Of a stretch of 64,000 nucleotides of DNA, positions 32,569 to 40,802 are shown piece by piece (within the stretch, counting starts at the first letter, position 1; each line of letters starts with the position of its first letter). Source of the stretch: Sphingomicrobium lutaoense (lineage in GTDB: Bacteria; Pseudomonadota; Alphaproteobacteria; Sphingomonadales; Sphingomonadaceae); assembly GCF_014195685.1 (NCBI RefSeq), contig NZ_JACICF010000001.1:815317-879316 (forward strand), written 5' to 3'. A program made the translations under genes and the position numbers. Below the pieces are notes generated by a model. That model was given only the letters and a program-made list of their open reading frames with translations. It did no database searches and was not told the DNA's origin.

Positions 32569-33921
32569 ATGACACGACCCATTCTTCCGGCCGCCGCGAC
32601 GGTCGAGGCCGAACAGGCTGCCATTGCGGGCGGCACGCCCGAAACCGACCTGATGGAAAATGCCGGTGCCGCGCTTGCCCGCGCGATCCGGCTGATGAGC
32701 CCATGGCGCCCGGTTCTGTTTCTTGCCGGGCCCGGCAACAATGGCGGCGATGCCTTCGTCGCGGCGCGTCATCTTCTCGAACAGGGGATGCAGGTCCGCA
32801 TCGCGGTCACGGGCGCGCCCAAAAGGGACGCGGCGCGCTGGGCGAAAGGTGGCTGGCATGGTGAGGTCGAGTTGATCAGCGAAGAGACCGAGCCTGCGCC
32901 GCTGCTGGTCGATGCCCTGTTCGGGACGGGGCTTGGCCGTCCGCTCGGCGAGGAATTGCAGGCGCATCTGATGCGGCTGGCCGAAGGCGCGGCGATGACC
33001 ATCGCCTGCGACCTGCCGAGCGGAGTCGACGCCGATAGCGGGGAAATGCTCAGTCCCATTCCCCGATATGACGCGACCGTCACTTTCGGAGCGCTCAAGC
33101 CGGCGCACCGCCTTGCCCCCGCAATGCAACATATGGGCGACGTCATTCTTGCCGATATCGGGTTGGGTGAAGTGGAGAGCGACTGGCGCGAAATCGGCAA
33201 GCCCGAGCTTCCCGCGCCTGATCCCGTCGGCCACAAATATGGCCGCGGCCTGGTACATTGCCTCGCAGGATCGATGCCGGGCGCGATTGCCTTGTCGGCC
33301 CATGCGGCGGCGCGGGCGGGAGCGGGCTATGTCCGCGTCTCGACCAGCAGGATGATCGACGGCCTGCCCAGCGCCATCGTCCAGACCGACAGCGCCGATG
33401 CCCTCGACGACGAACGGATCGGCTGCCTTCTGGTTGGCCCGGGCATGGGCGATGTGCCGCCCCTGCTTACCCTGGCGTTGACCAAGACGCATCCGCTGGT
33501 GATCGATGCTGATGCGATCAAGGCGGTGGGCGAACCCGATCGTCTCGTCGGCCATGACGTCATCCTGACGCCGCACGAAGGCGAGTTCGAGGCGCTGTTC
33601 GGCGAGATCGAGGGAACGAAGGCCGACCGCGCTCTCATCGCGGCGCAGCGCAGCCAGTCGATCATCGTTCTCAAGGGACCCGACACGCTGGTCGCAGCGC
33701 CCGATGGACGTCTCGGCTTCGCTCCGCCCGCGCCCGCGGGCCTGGCAACGGCGGGGAGCGGGGACGTGCTGGCAGGGATCATCGCCGCATTTCGGGCGCG
33801 GGGCATGGAGCCTTTCGAAGCGGCCTGCGCAGCCGTCTGGGTGCATGGCCGTGCCGCCGAAGTCGCCGGACCCAATTTCATCGCGGACGATCTGGTCGCG
33901 GCTCTCGGACCGCTTTCATGA
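32569..33921 (+). CDS. nnr: Bifunctional NAD(P)H-hydrate epimerase / ADP-dependent dehydratase
   Basis: Fusion of 450 residues. The N-terminal half (1-210) is NnrE, the NAD(P)HX epimerase (GPGNNGGDAFVAARHL, VDALFGTGLGRPL, DLPSGVDADSGE); the C-terminal half is NnrD, the ribokinase-fold dehydratase (DADAIKAVGE, LTPHEGEFEALFG, LATAGSGDVLAGIIAAF). Together they repair hydrated NADH and NADPH. ATG 32569 lies 11 bases after ispE, and its stop overlaps the start of the next gene by 4 bases. Confidence 0.96.
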   Translation: MTRPILPAAATVEAEQAAIAGGTPETDLMENAGAALARAIRLMSPWRPVLFLAGPGNNGGDAFVAARHLLEQGMQVRIAVTGAPKRDAARWAKGGWHGEVELISEETEPAPLLVDALFGTGLGRPLGEELQAHLMRLAEGAAMTIACDLPSGVDADSGEMLSPIPRYDATVTFGALKPAHRLAPAMQHMGDVILADIGLGEVESDWREIGKPELPAPDPVGHKYGRGLVHCLAGSMPGAIALSAHAAARAGAGYVRVSTSRMIDGLPSAIVQTDSADALDDERIGCLLVGPGMGDVPPLLTLALTKTHPLVIDADAIKAVGEPDRLVGHDVILTPHEGEFEALFGEIEGTKADRALIAAQRSQSIIVLKGPDTLVAAPDGRLGFAPPAPAGLATAGSGDVLAGIIAAFRARGMEPFEAACAAVWVHGRAAEVAGPNFIADDLVAALGPLS

Positions 33922-35120
33922 GCGAACAAGTGCTTCGCATCGCCGCGCGCGGTGACGGCGTGACGGCATCGGGACGCTTCGTGGCGGGTGCCGCACCGGG
34001 CGACCGTGTCGAGGATGGCAAGGTGGTCGAGCGGGGCGAGCATTACCAGGAGCCGCCATGCCGCCATTTTCCCGAATGCGGGGGCTGCCAGCTCCAGCAT
34101 CTCGACGATGCGGCCTATGCCGAATTCGTCTCGGGGCGCGTTGCTGCCGCGCTCGACCAGCATGGCCTTTCAACGACACTTAGGCCCGCGCATCTTTCAC
34201 CACCCTGCACCCGGCGGCGCGCATCGCTCAAAGCGATGAAGACGGCCAGGAAGGTGCTGATCGGGTTCAACGAACAGCGCAGCCATCGCATCGTCGACAT
34301 GCTCGAATGTCATGTCCTCGCCCCTGAATTGTTCACCATCATCGAACCGTTGCGCGGGCTATTGGCCAAAATGATGGCGCCCAAACGACCGGGCGCGGTG
34401 CAATTGAGCCTCACCGACCAGGGCGTGGATGTCGGCCTTTCGGGCGTCGAGGCCGAAGGGCTCGAAGCTGCCGAGGCGCTGATCGATTTTGCCCGCGAAC
34501 ATGCGCTGGCCCGGCTTTCGATCGACGAGGGCTTCGGGCTCGAAACCCGCTACGAGCCGCGACCCGTGACGGTGACCCTCTCGGGGACTGCCATTCCCTT
34601 TCCCGCCGGATCCTTTCTCCAGGCCACGAGCGACGGGGAGGAGGCGCTGGTCGCGGCAGTCCGCGATGCCATTGGCGACGCGAAGGGCAGGGTGCTTGAC
34701 CTGTTTGCGGGGCTGGGCACCTTTGCCTGCGCCATTGCTTCTGCCGAACGTCCGGTCAGCGCCGCCGAAGCGGGGCGCGATGCCGCACTATCGCTCAAGG
34801 CTGGAGCCGCGAGAGCCGGGCTGCCGGTCGCGGTCGAGCATCGCGACCTGTACCGCCGACCCTATGACCCAAGCGAATTGGAAGACGTGGCGGCGGTCAT
34901 CCTCGATCCCCCGCGCTCGGGCGCCGAAGCACAATGTGCCGCCTTGTCCGGGAGCAACGTGCCGACGGTCGCTTATGTCAGCTGCAATCCCGCCACTTTC
35001 GCGCGCGATGCCGAACAGCTGGTGAAGGGCGGATATCGCCTCCAATGGGTACAGCCGGTGGGCCAGTTCCGCTGGTCCACCCATGTCGAACTGGCCGCCG
35101 CCTTCACGCGTCAGGCGTGA
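33918..35120 (+). CDS. RlmD-type 23S rRNA (uracil-5-)-methyltransferase
   Basis: Class I SAM-dependent RNA methyltransferase of 400 residues, with the iron-sulfur cysteines CRHFPECGGC plus a fourth in ECHVL, a SAM-binding motif (VLDLFAGLGTFACAIA), the catalytic motifs DPPRSGA and SCNPATFARD, and the terminal base Glu in STHVELAAAF. RlmD methylates U1939 of 23S rRNA; RlmC or TrmA-like specificity cannot be excluded. The usual N-terminal TRAM domain is abbreviated. Last gene of the rightward run from 28466. Confidence 0.93.
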   Translation: MSEQVLRIAARGDGVTASGRFVAGAAPGDRVEDGKVVERGEHYQEPPCRHFPECGGCQLQHLDDAAYAEFVSGRVAAALDQHGLSTTLRPAHLSPPCTRRRASLKAMKTARKVLIGFNEQRSHRIVDMLECHVLAPELFTIIEPLRGLLAKMMAPKRPGAVQLSLTDQGVDVGLSGVEAEGLEAAEALIDFAREHALARLSIDEGFGLETRYEPRPVTVTLSGTAIPFPAGSFLQATSDGEEALVAAVRDAIGDAKGRVLDLFAGLGTFACAIASAERPVSAAEAGRDAALSLKAGAARAGLPVAVEHRDLYRRPYDPSELEDVAAVILDPPRSGAEAQCAALSGSNVPTVAYVSCNPATFARDAEQLVKGGYRLQWVQPVGQFRWSTHVELAAAFTRQA

Positions 35121-35554
35121 TAGAGAAACTCCATCGCCGCATGGAGGGTGAGGCCGATGAGGGCAAGAGTGGACAGGAGGAAGAAGGCCGTCCGCACCCG
35201 CGAGATATTGACCGTGGCCTGGATGAGGCTGTGGATCACCCGAAGGCCGACATAGGCCCAGGCGAACATCAGATTCACTCCGTCGCCATGATCCATCAGC
35301 GCCAGCGCCAGCGCGATCGCATAGAAGGCCGTGGGCTGTTCGAACAGATGTTCGTAATTATGCCGGGCCCAGGCCGCTTCGCGCGGGCTGACGGGTTCGA
35401 GATCGCGCAACCGCGTGCCATGCTTGGGCAAAGCCGCGGCTTCGGCGCTGCTCCGCGCACCGACAAGCGCCTTGCCGACCGCCCAGAACAACATGACGAG
35501 ACTCCACGCCACAAGGGCGATGACCGGACCGATTATGGGACTGATATGTTCCAT
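35111..35554 (-). CDS. MAPEG family membrane protein (copy 1)
   Basis: Protein of 147 residues with four hydrophobic helices and the MAPEG motif ARHNYEHLFEQPTAFYAIALAL, the region that binds glutathione in eicosanoid/glutathione-metabolism relatives. Bacterial MAPEG proteins mostly have no assigned substrate. It follows its paralogue by 11 bases and is convergent with the methyltransferase gene, whose 3' end it overlaps by 10 bases. Confidence 0.9.
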   Translation of the reverse strand: MEHISPIIGPVIALVAWSLVMLFWAVGKALVGARSSAEAAALPKHGTRLRDLEPVSPREAAWARHNYEHLFEQPTAFYAIALALALMDHGDGVNLMFAWAYVGLRVIHSLIQATVNISRVRTAFFLLSTLALIGLTLHAAMEFLYHA

Positions 35555-35565
35555 CGTCTTTCTCC

Positions 35566-36012
35566 CTAGCCGAGGTCGTTGAGAAACAGTGCCACCGCCA
35601 GCTTGGCGATGAGCGCCAGGAGACACAGCGATGCGAGCGCGAAGAGCGGGAAACGGATCGCGATGCGGTTGAAGAGCGCCTGTTCGAGGCTGTGGGCGAT
35701 GCGGATCGCCACATAGGCCCATGCGAGCACGAGACTGAGACCACTCGCATCGCCGAGGAAAACGAGCGCGAGCACCGACGCGTAGAATAGCGTCGGCTGT
35801 TCCATCAGATGGTTGTAATTATGCGCTTTCCACTGCGCTTCGTCGGCTATGACGCCGTCGAGATCGCTGCCGCGCGAACCGCGCCGGCCCTTGAGATTGA
35901 TCCCCGCCTTTCTCAGCGCGGGCATCCGCGTGAAGTAGAGCCACAGCAGCATGACGCCCGACCAGGCCAGCAGAGCCCCGAGCGGCTGCAAAAGGATCAG
36001 CGATCCGGACAT
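35566..36012 (-). CDS. MAPEG family membrane protein (copy 2)
   Basis: Protein of 148 residues with four hydrophobic helices and the motif KAHNYNHLMEQPTLFYASVLAL, clearly paralogous to the next gene downstream (both share HNYxHLxEQPTxFYA). ATG 36012 lies directly after the U-tract of an upstream terminator, and the only plausible ribosome site (GTGGGGGG) is in that terminator's 3' arm. The pair may act as hetero-oligomer, as MAPEG proteins are trimeric; this is inference. Confidence 0.9.
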   Translation of the reverse strand: MSGSLILLQPLGALLAWSGVMLLWLYFTRMPALRKAGINLKGRRGSRGSDLDGVIADEAQWKAHNYNHLMEQPTLFYASVLALVFLGDASGLSLVLAWAYVAIRIAHSLEQALFNRIAIRFPLFALASLCLLALIAKLAVALFLNDLG

Positions 36013-36013
36013 G

Positions 36014-36050
36014 AAAAAGCCCCCCACTTTTCAACAGTGGAGGGCTTTTT
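36014..36050 (-). terminator. Rho-independent terminator, overlapping the leader of the MAPEG gene
   Basis: A stem of about 15 bp with one mismatch (AAAAAGCCCTCCACT and AGTGGGGGGCTTTTT on the minus strand) and a 7-base loop, ending in five T. It lies 25 bases after the deoxyhypusine-synthase-like stop and ends 1-2 bases before the MAPEG ATG. The sequence is near symmetric and could work on both strands. Confidence 0.88.
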
Positions 36051-36074
36051 GCACCATATTGTTACGCTTGTGAA

Positions 36075-37151
36075 CTAGTCGAACAATTTGGCGAAGCGGC
36101 GCTTCTCGCGTTCTTTCCACGCACCGCGATGATAGGCATCGCTCGCGAGCAGCGGGAGAACGCTGGTCGCTTCGGCGAAGACCATCTGTTCCAGCGCGGT
36201 ATCGACCTTGCCCCAGCTGCACGCTTCCTGGAGCGTCGAGGAGCTGCACGCACCGTCGCGCACGTCGGCCACGGTGATCTGGATCGCATATTTGTGCATC
36301 TCGACATCCTCATGGCCGAGGATTTCGGCGCACACGACCGTGTCCTGCGCGAAATTCTTGGGCACGCCGCCGCCGATCATCAGGAGGCCGGTGGTGCCCG
36401 CCTTGATCTTGATGTCGGTAAGTTCGCGGAAGTCTGCGATGCTGTCGAGCGTCATCCAGTGGCCGCCGCGATGCATGGCATCGACCTGGTGCTTGACAAG
36501 GCCGAAGCCCGCCGAGCTGTCGGTGAAGGCGGGGCAGAAGATCGGCACGTCATGCTCATAGGCGAGCTTGACGAGGCTGTTGTCCTTCTTGCCATGCTCG
36601 ACCAGATATTTGCCCATCTCGCGGATGAACGCGCGGCTCGAATAGGCCTTGGGCTCGAGGCTGTCGGCGATCTTGGCGATAACATGATCGGTGTCCTGCA
36701 GCGCCTCTTCGTCGATATAGGTGTCGTAGATCCGGTCGATGTAGAGCGAGCGGAGCACCTTGTCGTCGGGGATTTCGAGCGCCTGATAATGCTTGTGGCC
36801 AAGGCCTTCGAAGAAATCCATGTCGACGATGGTTGCGCCGGTGGCGACGATCGCATCGACCATGTTGGACTTCACCATCTCGGCATAGAGGTCCATGCAG
36901 CCGCCCGCCGAAGTCGAGCCGGCAACGACGAGGATGACCGAGCAATCCTTGTCCTCGAGCATCTGGTTGTAGATGCGCGTCGCACGGGCGAGGTCGCGGC
37001 TGGTGAAGCTCATCTTGCCCATGGCATCGATAATCGGACGCGCATCGAAGCTGGTGATGTCGATATGTTCGACTTGGCTCGACAGGAGCTCGGCCTTCTT
37101 CTGGCGGTCGATCTGGTCTTCGGTCGGATGGGTGGCGAGATCTTCGCTCAT
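36075..37151 (-). CDS. Deoxyhypusine synthase-family protein, probable polyamine synthase
   Basis: Protein of 358 residues of the deoxyhypusine synthase family: VAGSTSAGGCMDLYAEMV, an NAD-binding-type fold, AGTTGLLMIGGGVPKNFAQD, and near the C-terminus LQEACSWGKVD, which keeps the Lys that forms the enzyme-imine intermediate. Bacteria lack eIF5A, and bacterial homologues have been linked to homospermidine or bis-guanidino polyamine formation. The upstream neighbour is an ornithine-decarboxylase-type gene, which favours putrescine-based homospermidine synthesis, but agmatine use cannot be ruled out. It ends in a terminator. Confidence 0.9.
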   Translation of the reverse strand: MSEDLATHPTEDQIDRQKKAELLSSQVEHIDITSFDARPIIDAMGKMSFTSRDLARATRIYNQMLEDKDCSVILVVAGSTSAGGCMDLYAEMVKSNMVDAIVATGATIVDMDFFEGLGHKHYQALEIPDDKVLRSLYIDRIYDTYIDEEALQDTDHVIAKIADSLEPKAYSSRAFIREMGKYLVEHGKKDNSLVKLAYEHDVPIFCPAFTDSSAGFGLVKHQVDAMHRGGHWMTLDSIADFRELTDIKIKAGTTGLLMIGGGVPKNFAQDTVVCAEILGHEDVEMHKYAIQITVADVRDGACSSSTLQEACSWGKVDTALEQMVFAEATSVLPLLASDAYHRGAWKEREKRRFAKLFD

Positions 37152-37223
37152 CGCTGTCTCCAATAAGTATCTTGTAGGCCCGCACCGCGTGCGCGGGCCC
37201 TGTTCATCGAAATGGCGGTCGGC

Positions 37224-38411
37224 TTACAGGCGAACGACGTTCGACCCGCTATCCTGTTCCGTCGTGAAGCCGTAAAGGCTGGCCATGGGCTCGTCCGAGA
37301 CCACGACACTTTCCTCGACGCCGAAGCCGTTGAAGGCGGTCCGCATCGCGCAGCCATAGGCGCCCAGCATTCCGACCTCGATATAATCGCCGGCACGGAC
37401 ATCGCCCGGAAGGACGAAGGGACCGACCATATGGTCGAGATCATCGCAGGTGGGACCGTAGAAGGCAAAATCCTCTACCGCCGCTTCGCTATCCTCGGCA
37501 CGCAGCAGGCGCACCGGATAGCGCCACCCGATATGCGCTGCATCGAACAGCGCGCCATAGGCCCCGTCATTGATGTAGAGATCCTGTCCGCGGCGCTTTT
37601 CGACGCGGACCACGACGCTCGAATATTCGGCGCACAGCGCACGGCCGGGCTCGCACCACAGTTCGGCCGAATAGGACACGGGCAGATCTTCGAACTTGTC
37701 GTGGATGACCTGGAAATATTGTTCGAGGGCAGGGGGCTCCATGCCGGGATAGGCCGAGGGGAAACCGCCGCCGACATCGATGATGTCGATGGTGACGGCA
37801 GTACGGACGATGGCGTCGCGCACGCGCTCCATCGCTTCGGCATAGGCAGCCGGACTCATCGCCTGGCTACCGACATGGAAGCACAGCCCCATCGCATCGG
37901 CGGTCTGACGCGTTTCGAACATCAGCTGCTCGAGCTCATCGTCGCTGGCGCCGAACTTGGTCGAAAGCGAGAGCTTCGAATGGTCCGAGGAGACCTTGAT
38001 GCGAACGAGCAGGTTGAGATCGGTCGCGCCCTTGGTCGCGCTGCGGATCTTTTCCAGCTCGTCGAGGCTGTCGAGGCTGAAGGTGCGCACGCCATGGGTG
38101 AAATAGGCCTCGGCGATGACTTCCTCGGCCTTGACCGGGTGCATGAAGCACAAGGTCGCTTCGGGAAGGGTCGCCGACACAAGGCGCACTTCGCCGATCG
38201 AGGCCACGTCATAATGCGTGACGCCCGCGTCCCACAGGACCTTGATCAGGTCCGGCGAAGGATTGGCCTTCACGGCATAGAGCGAGCGTCCCGGAAACTT
38301 CTCGACGAAGAATCGGGCCGCGCGGCGCGCCGCGTGCGGTCGGAGCAGGGTTACCGGCTGGACGGGCCTGACGGCCGTCGCTAGCCCCAGCGCAGAATGA
38401 TGCTTGTGCAA
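37224..38411 (-). CDS. Ornithine/lysine decarboxylase-type PLP enzyme (fold III)
   Basis: Protein of 395 residues of the alanine-racemase-fold decarboxylases. PLP Lys near 48 (LYAVKANPSPDLI), FHVGSQ, GGGFPSAYPG, the PLP-phosphate site EPGRALCAE, the catalytic Cys in FYGPTCDDLD and the C-terminal GAYG. It should produce putrescine (or cadaverine). The start is TTG 38411 with a perfect GGAGGT 8 bases upstream. The next gene downstream is the deoxyhypusine-synthase homologue, 72 bases away. The long leader (38412-38589) may contain a regulatory element. Confidence 0.93.
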   Translation of the reverse strand: MHKHHSALGLATAVRPVQPVTLLRPHAARRAARFFVEKFPGRSLYAVKANPSPDLIKVLWDAGVTHYDVASIGEVRLVSATLPEATLCFMHPVKAEEVIAEAYFTHGVRTFSLDSLDELEKIRSATKGATDLNLLVRIKVSSDHSKLSLSTKFGASDDELEQLMFETRQTADAMGLCFHVGSQAMSPAAYAEAMERVRDAIVRTAVTIDIIDVGGGFPSAYPGMEPPALEQYFQVIHDKFEDLPVSYSAELWCEPGRALCAEYSSVVVRVEKRRGQDLYINDGAYGALFDAAHIGWRYPVRLLRAEDSEAAVEDFAFYGPTCDDLDHMVGPFVLPGDVRAGDYIEVGMLGAYGCAMRTAFNGFGVEESVVVSDEPMASLYGFTTEQDSGSNVVRL

Positions 38412-38589
38412 TTCAAGGGACCTCCAGGGATCAGTCTTGGTACGTAGCTGCCTTGCGGTGGAAGTCCCATGGGGCAGCGAGCCGCGATATAGAAATGCAA
38501 TATGGCGAAGTAAAGCGGATTTTCCGCTAGGCATCGCCGGCGAAATGACCCAGTAAAAGGCCCGTTGTTTCCACGGCTTAAGATAGGCA
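38412..38589 (-). promoter_or_regulatory. Leader of the decarboxylase gene, possible speF-type RNA or leader peptide
   Basis: The 178-base divergent gap contains, on the minus strand, an overlapping 29-codon frame (38470 to 38381) that begins MGLPPQGSYVPRLIPGG and runs past the decarboxylase start in another frame; it has no clear ribosome site of its own. Alphaproteobacterial ornithine decarboxylase genes often carry the speF RNA motif in this position. Whether this sequence fits that model was not tested. Confidence 0.35.
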
Positions 38590-39537
38590 ATGACCGTCAC
38601 CATTAAAGAGGTCGAAGAGGCTGCGCATCGCATCGCCGATGCAGTTCGCCGCACGCCGCTCACCTGCGTGATGATCGGCGCGGCGCGCGTCGCGATCAAA
38701 TGGGAGAATCGCCAGGAAGGCGGCTCCTTCAAATTGCGCGGCGCATCGAACCGGCTGCTGGCCTTGCCGCCGGAGAAACGCGAAGCGGGGGTGGTGGCCT
38801 TTTCCTCGGGCAATCATGCGCGCGGAGTCGCTATCGCAGCCCGCCGTCTCGGCATGAAAGCGACGATCGTGATGCCCGAGGATGCGCCGCGCGTGAAACT
38901 CGATGCGACGCGGGCCGAAGGCGCCGAGGTCATCCTCTATGACCGCATGAACGAGAGCCGCGAGGAGATCGCGGAGCGCATCGCGGCCGAGCGGGGCGCG
39001 GTGCTCGTGCCCAGTTTCGACGACCCCTATATCATGGCGGGGCAGGGGAGTGTGGGCCTCGAAATCCGCGACCAGTTGGCGGAAATGGGCCTTGCAGATC
39101 CCGGACAGATTTTCGTGCCCTGCGGTGGCGGCGGCTTGAGCGGCGGGATCGCGCTCGCTTGCCCCGATGCGACCATTGTCTGCGTCGAACCCCAAGGCTG
39201 GAACGACATGGCGCGCTCGCTCGAGGCGGGCGAACCGCGGTCGGTCCCGGTCGATCCGCCCCCGACCTTGTGCGATGCGATCCAGACCTTCCGGCCCGCC
39301 CGCTTGACGGTCGAGACGCTGGTGGCTGCCGGTGCGCAAAGCGCTGAGGTGAGCGAGGAGGAGGTGAAGACCGCCATTCGCCATGCGTGGATCCAGTGGG
39401 GCGAGACGGTCGAGCCCGGCGGCGCGGCAGGGTTGGCGGCGGCCTTGTCGGGCAGGCACGGTCTTCGCGACGGCGATGTGATCGTCGTTTCGGGGGGTAA
39501 TGTGGATCCCGGCCTGCACCGGGACATCACGGCCTAG
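38590..39537 (+). CDS. Threonine/serine dehydratase-type PLP enzyme (fold II)
   Basis: Protein of 315 residues with the PLP Lys in GGSFKLRGA (near residue 50), FSSGNHARGVAIAA, the glycine loop CGGGGLSGGIAL and VSGGNVDPGLH at the C-terminus. This pattern covers threonine dehydratase without a regulatory domain, serine racemase and threo-3-hydroxyaspartate dehydratase; the exact substrate cannot be read from the sequence. It is divergent from the decarboxylase gene. Confidence 0.92.
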   Translation: MTVTIKEVEEAAHRIADAVRRTPLTCVMIGAARVAIKWENRQEGGSFKLRGASNRLLALPPEKREAGVVAFSSGNHARGVAIAARRLGMKATIVMPEDAPRVKLDATRAEGAEVILYDRMNESREEIAERIAAERGAVLVPSFDDPYIMAGQGSVGLEIRDQLAEMGLADPGQIFVPCGGGGLSGGIALACPDATIVCVEPQGWNDMARSLEAGEPRSVPVDPPPTLCDAIQTFRPARLTVETLVAAGAQSAEVSEEEVKTAIRHAWIQWGETVEPGGAAGLAAALSGRHGLRDGDVIVVSGGNVDPGLHRDITA

Positions 39538-39785
39538 GCAGCGTGACTGCGGTCCGGGCCGAGGAGGACGCTGTCTTCACCGCGCCGTTCGACCGCATCG
39601 ATCAGGCTTTCGAGTTCGGTGGAAATGACCTGAAGTTCGGCCGCGAGCGCCTTGGGATTGGCTTTGCCCAGACCCGCCGACGCCTCGATCAGCGATTCCA
39701 TCATCATCGCGAGACAGGGCAGGATCGATTCCTCGATCCGGTCGAAGGCCTCGTCAGGGGAGGAAATACTCGACACATTCTCCAT
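39534..39785 (-). CDS. Small hypothetical protein
   Basis: Protein of 83 residues (88 if GTG 39800 is used). It is acidic and helical (EAFDRIEESILPCLAMMMESLIEASAGL), with no recognisable domain or export signal. Stop overlaps the dehydratase stop by 4 bases in convergent orientation. The start has GAGGGG directly adjacent, closer than usual, so the N-terminus is uncertain. Codon use resembles its neighbours, but the call rests on an intact frame and position only. Confidence 0.6.
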   Translation of the reverse strand: MENVSSISSPDEAFDRIEESILPCLAMMMESLIEASAGLGKANPKALAAELQVISTELESLIDAVERRGEDSVLLGPDRSHAA

Positions 39786-39834
39786 TCCCCTCTTTTGCAC
39801 TGACAGCCGTTAACGATGTGCTAAGGCGCCGCCC

Positions 39835-40011
39835 ATGCCCCCGCTTGCCGCCGCCACTCTTTCGATCGCCATGCTTGCCGCTTTCCTCCTCGGGGGAGCC
39901 GGGCTGAGGCAGCTGCTCGTCAAAAAAGACCCCATCGCACGGCGACGGGGTCTCCTGATGTTCGTGATGGCGCTGGTCTTGGCCGGAAACGTCCTGATCT
40001 GGACGATCTGA
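39835..40011 (+). CDS. Small two-helix membrane protein, 58 residues
   Basis: ATG 39835 to TGA 40011. Two hydrophobic helices (AAATLSIAMLAAFLLGGAG and LLMFVMALVLAGNVLIW) are separated by a basic loop RQLLVKKDPIARRRG, the positive-inside pattern of a small inner-membrane hairpin protein. It fits exactly between the divergent hypothetical gene and the convergent hydrolase gene (2-base gap), which supports a real gene. Function unknown. Confidence 0.72.
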   Translation: MPPLAAATLSIAMLAAFLLGGAGLRQLLVKKDPIARRRGLLMFVMALVLAGNVLIWTI

Positions 40012-40013
40012 CC

Positions 40014-40670
40014 TCAGCGGATCGGGCAGTCCGGGTCGAGCCGGAAATCGAGATAATCGTCGATCGCCTTGAACAATTCGTCGGTCTCGTCGGCGAAAAA
40101 ATGGTTCGCGCCCGAGATTTCCTTATGTTCGATCGTGATGTGCTTCTGCGTGCGCAGCTTGTCGACCAGCTTCTGGACTGCGCTGGGCGTGACGACTTCG
40201 TCCGCCGTGCCCTGGATGATGATCCCGCTGGCCGGGCAGGGGGCGAGGAAGCTGAAGTCATACATGTTCGCGGGCGGCGCGATCGAAATAAATCCGCGGA
40301 TTTCAGGGCGACGCATCAGAAGCTGCATGCCGATCCAGGCACCGAAGGACACGCCGGCCACCCAGGTGACTTCGGCTTCGGGATGGATCTGCTGGACCCA
40401 GTCGAGCGCGCTGGCGGCATCCGACAATTCGCCGATGCCATTGTCGAACGTGCCCTGGCTCTTGCCCACGCCGCGGAAGTTGAAGCGCAAAGTGGCAAAG
40501 CCGCGGCGAACGAAATCCTTGTGAAGCAACTGGACGATTTTGTTGTTCATCGTCCCGCCGGCCTGCGGGTGCGAATGCAGGATGAGGGCGACCGGCGCGC
40601 GCGGGCGGGGCCCCGGCGTGAAACGCCCTTCGAGGCGGCCTTCGGGTCCGGGAAAAATCACTTCGGGCAT
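40014..40670 (-). CDS. Alpha/beta hydrolase
   Basis: Protein of 218 residues with the alpha/beta-hydrolase fold: ALILHSHPQAGGTM, the nucleophile elbow GVSFGAW, the acid Asp in GTADEVV and the His in SGANHFFAD. The N-terminal PGPEGRLEGRF and RGFATLRFNFRGVGKSQG match a widespread proteobacterial family annotated as dienelactone-hydrolase-like or COG2945. Substrate unknown. It is divergent from the cysteine desulfurase gene. Confidence 0.92.
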   Translation of the reverse strand: MPEVIFPGPEGRLEGRFTPGPRPRAPVALILHSHPQAGGTMNNKIVQLLHKDFVRRGFATLRFNFRGVGKSQGTFDNGIGELSDAASALDWVQQIHPEAEVTWVAGVSFGAWIGMQLLMRRPEIRGFISIAPPANMYDFSFLAPCPASGIIIQGTADEVVTPSAVQKLVDKLRTQKHITIEHKEISGANHFFADETDELFKAIDDYLDFRLDPDCPIR

Positions 40671-40802
40671 GGGTGAACTCGGCTTCGTTGGAGTTTATTG
40701 CACGAAGGGGTTTCGTGCGGTTGCGGCTTCTATATAGGGATGAGGTCTTTTCTGGCAATCGCATTGATGGCCGCTGGTAGGAAGTTTTTGGCGGAAATAG
40801 GG

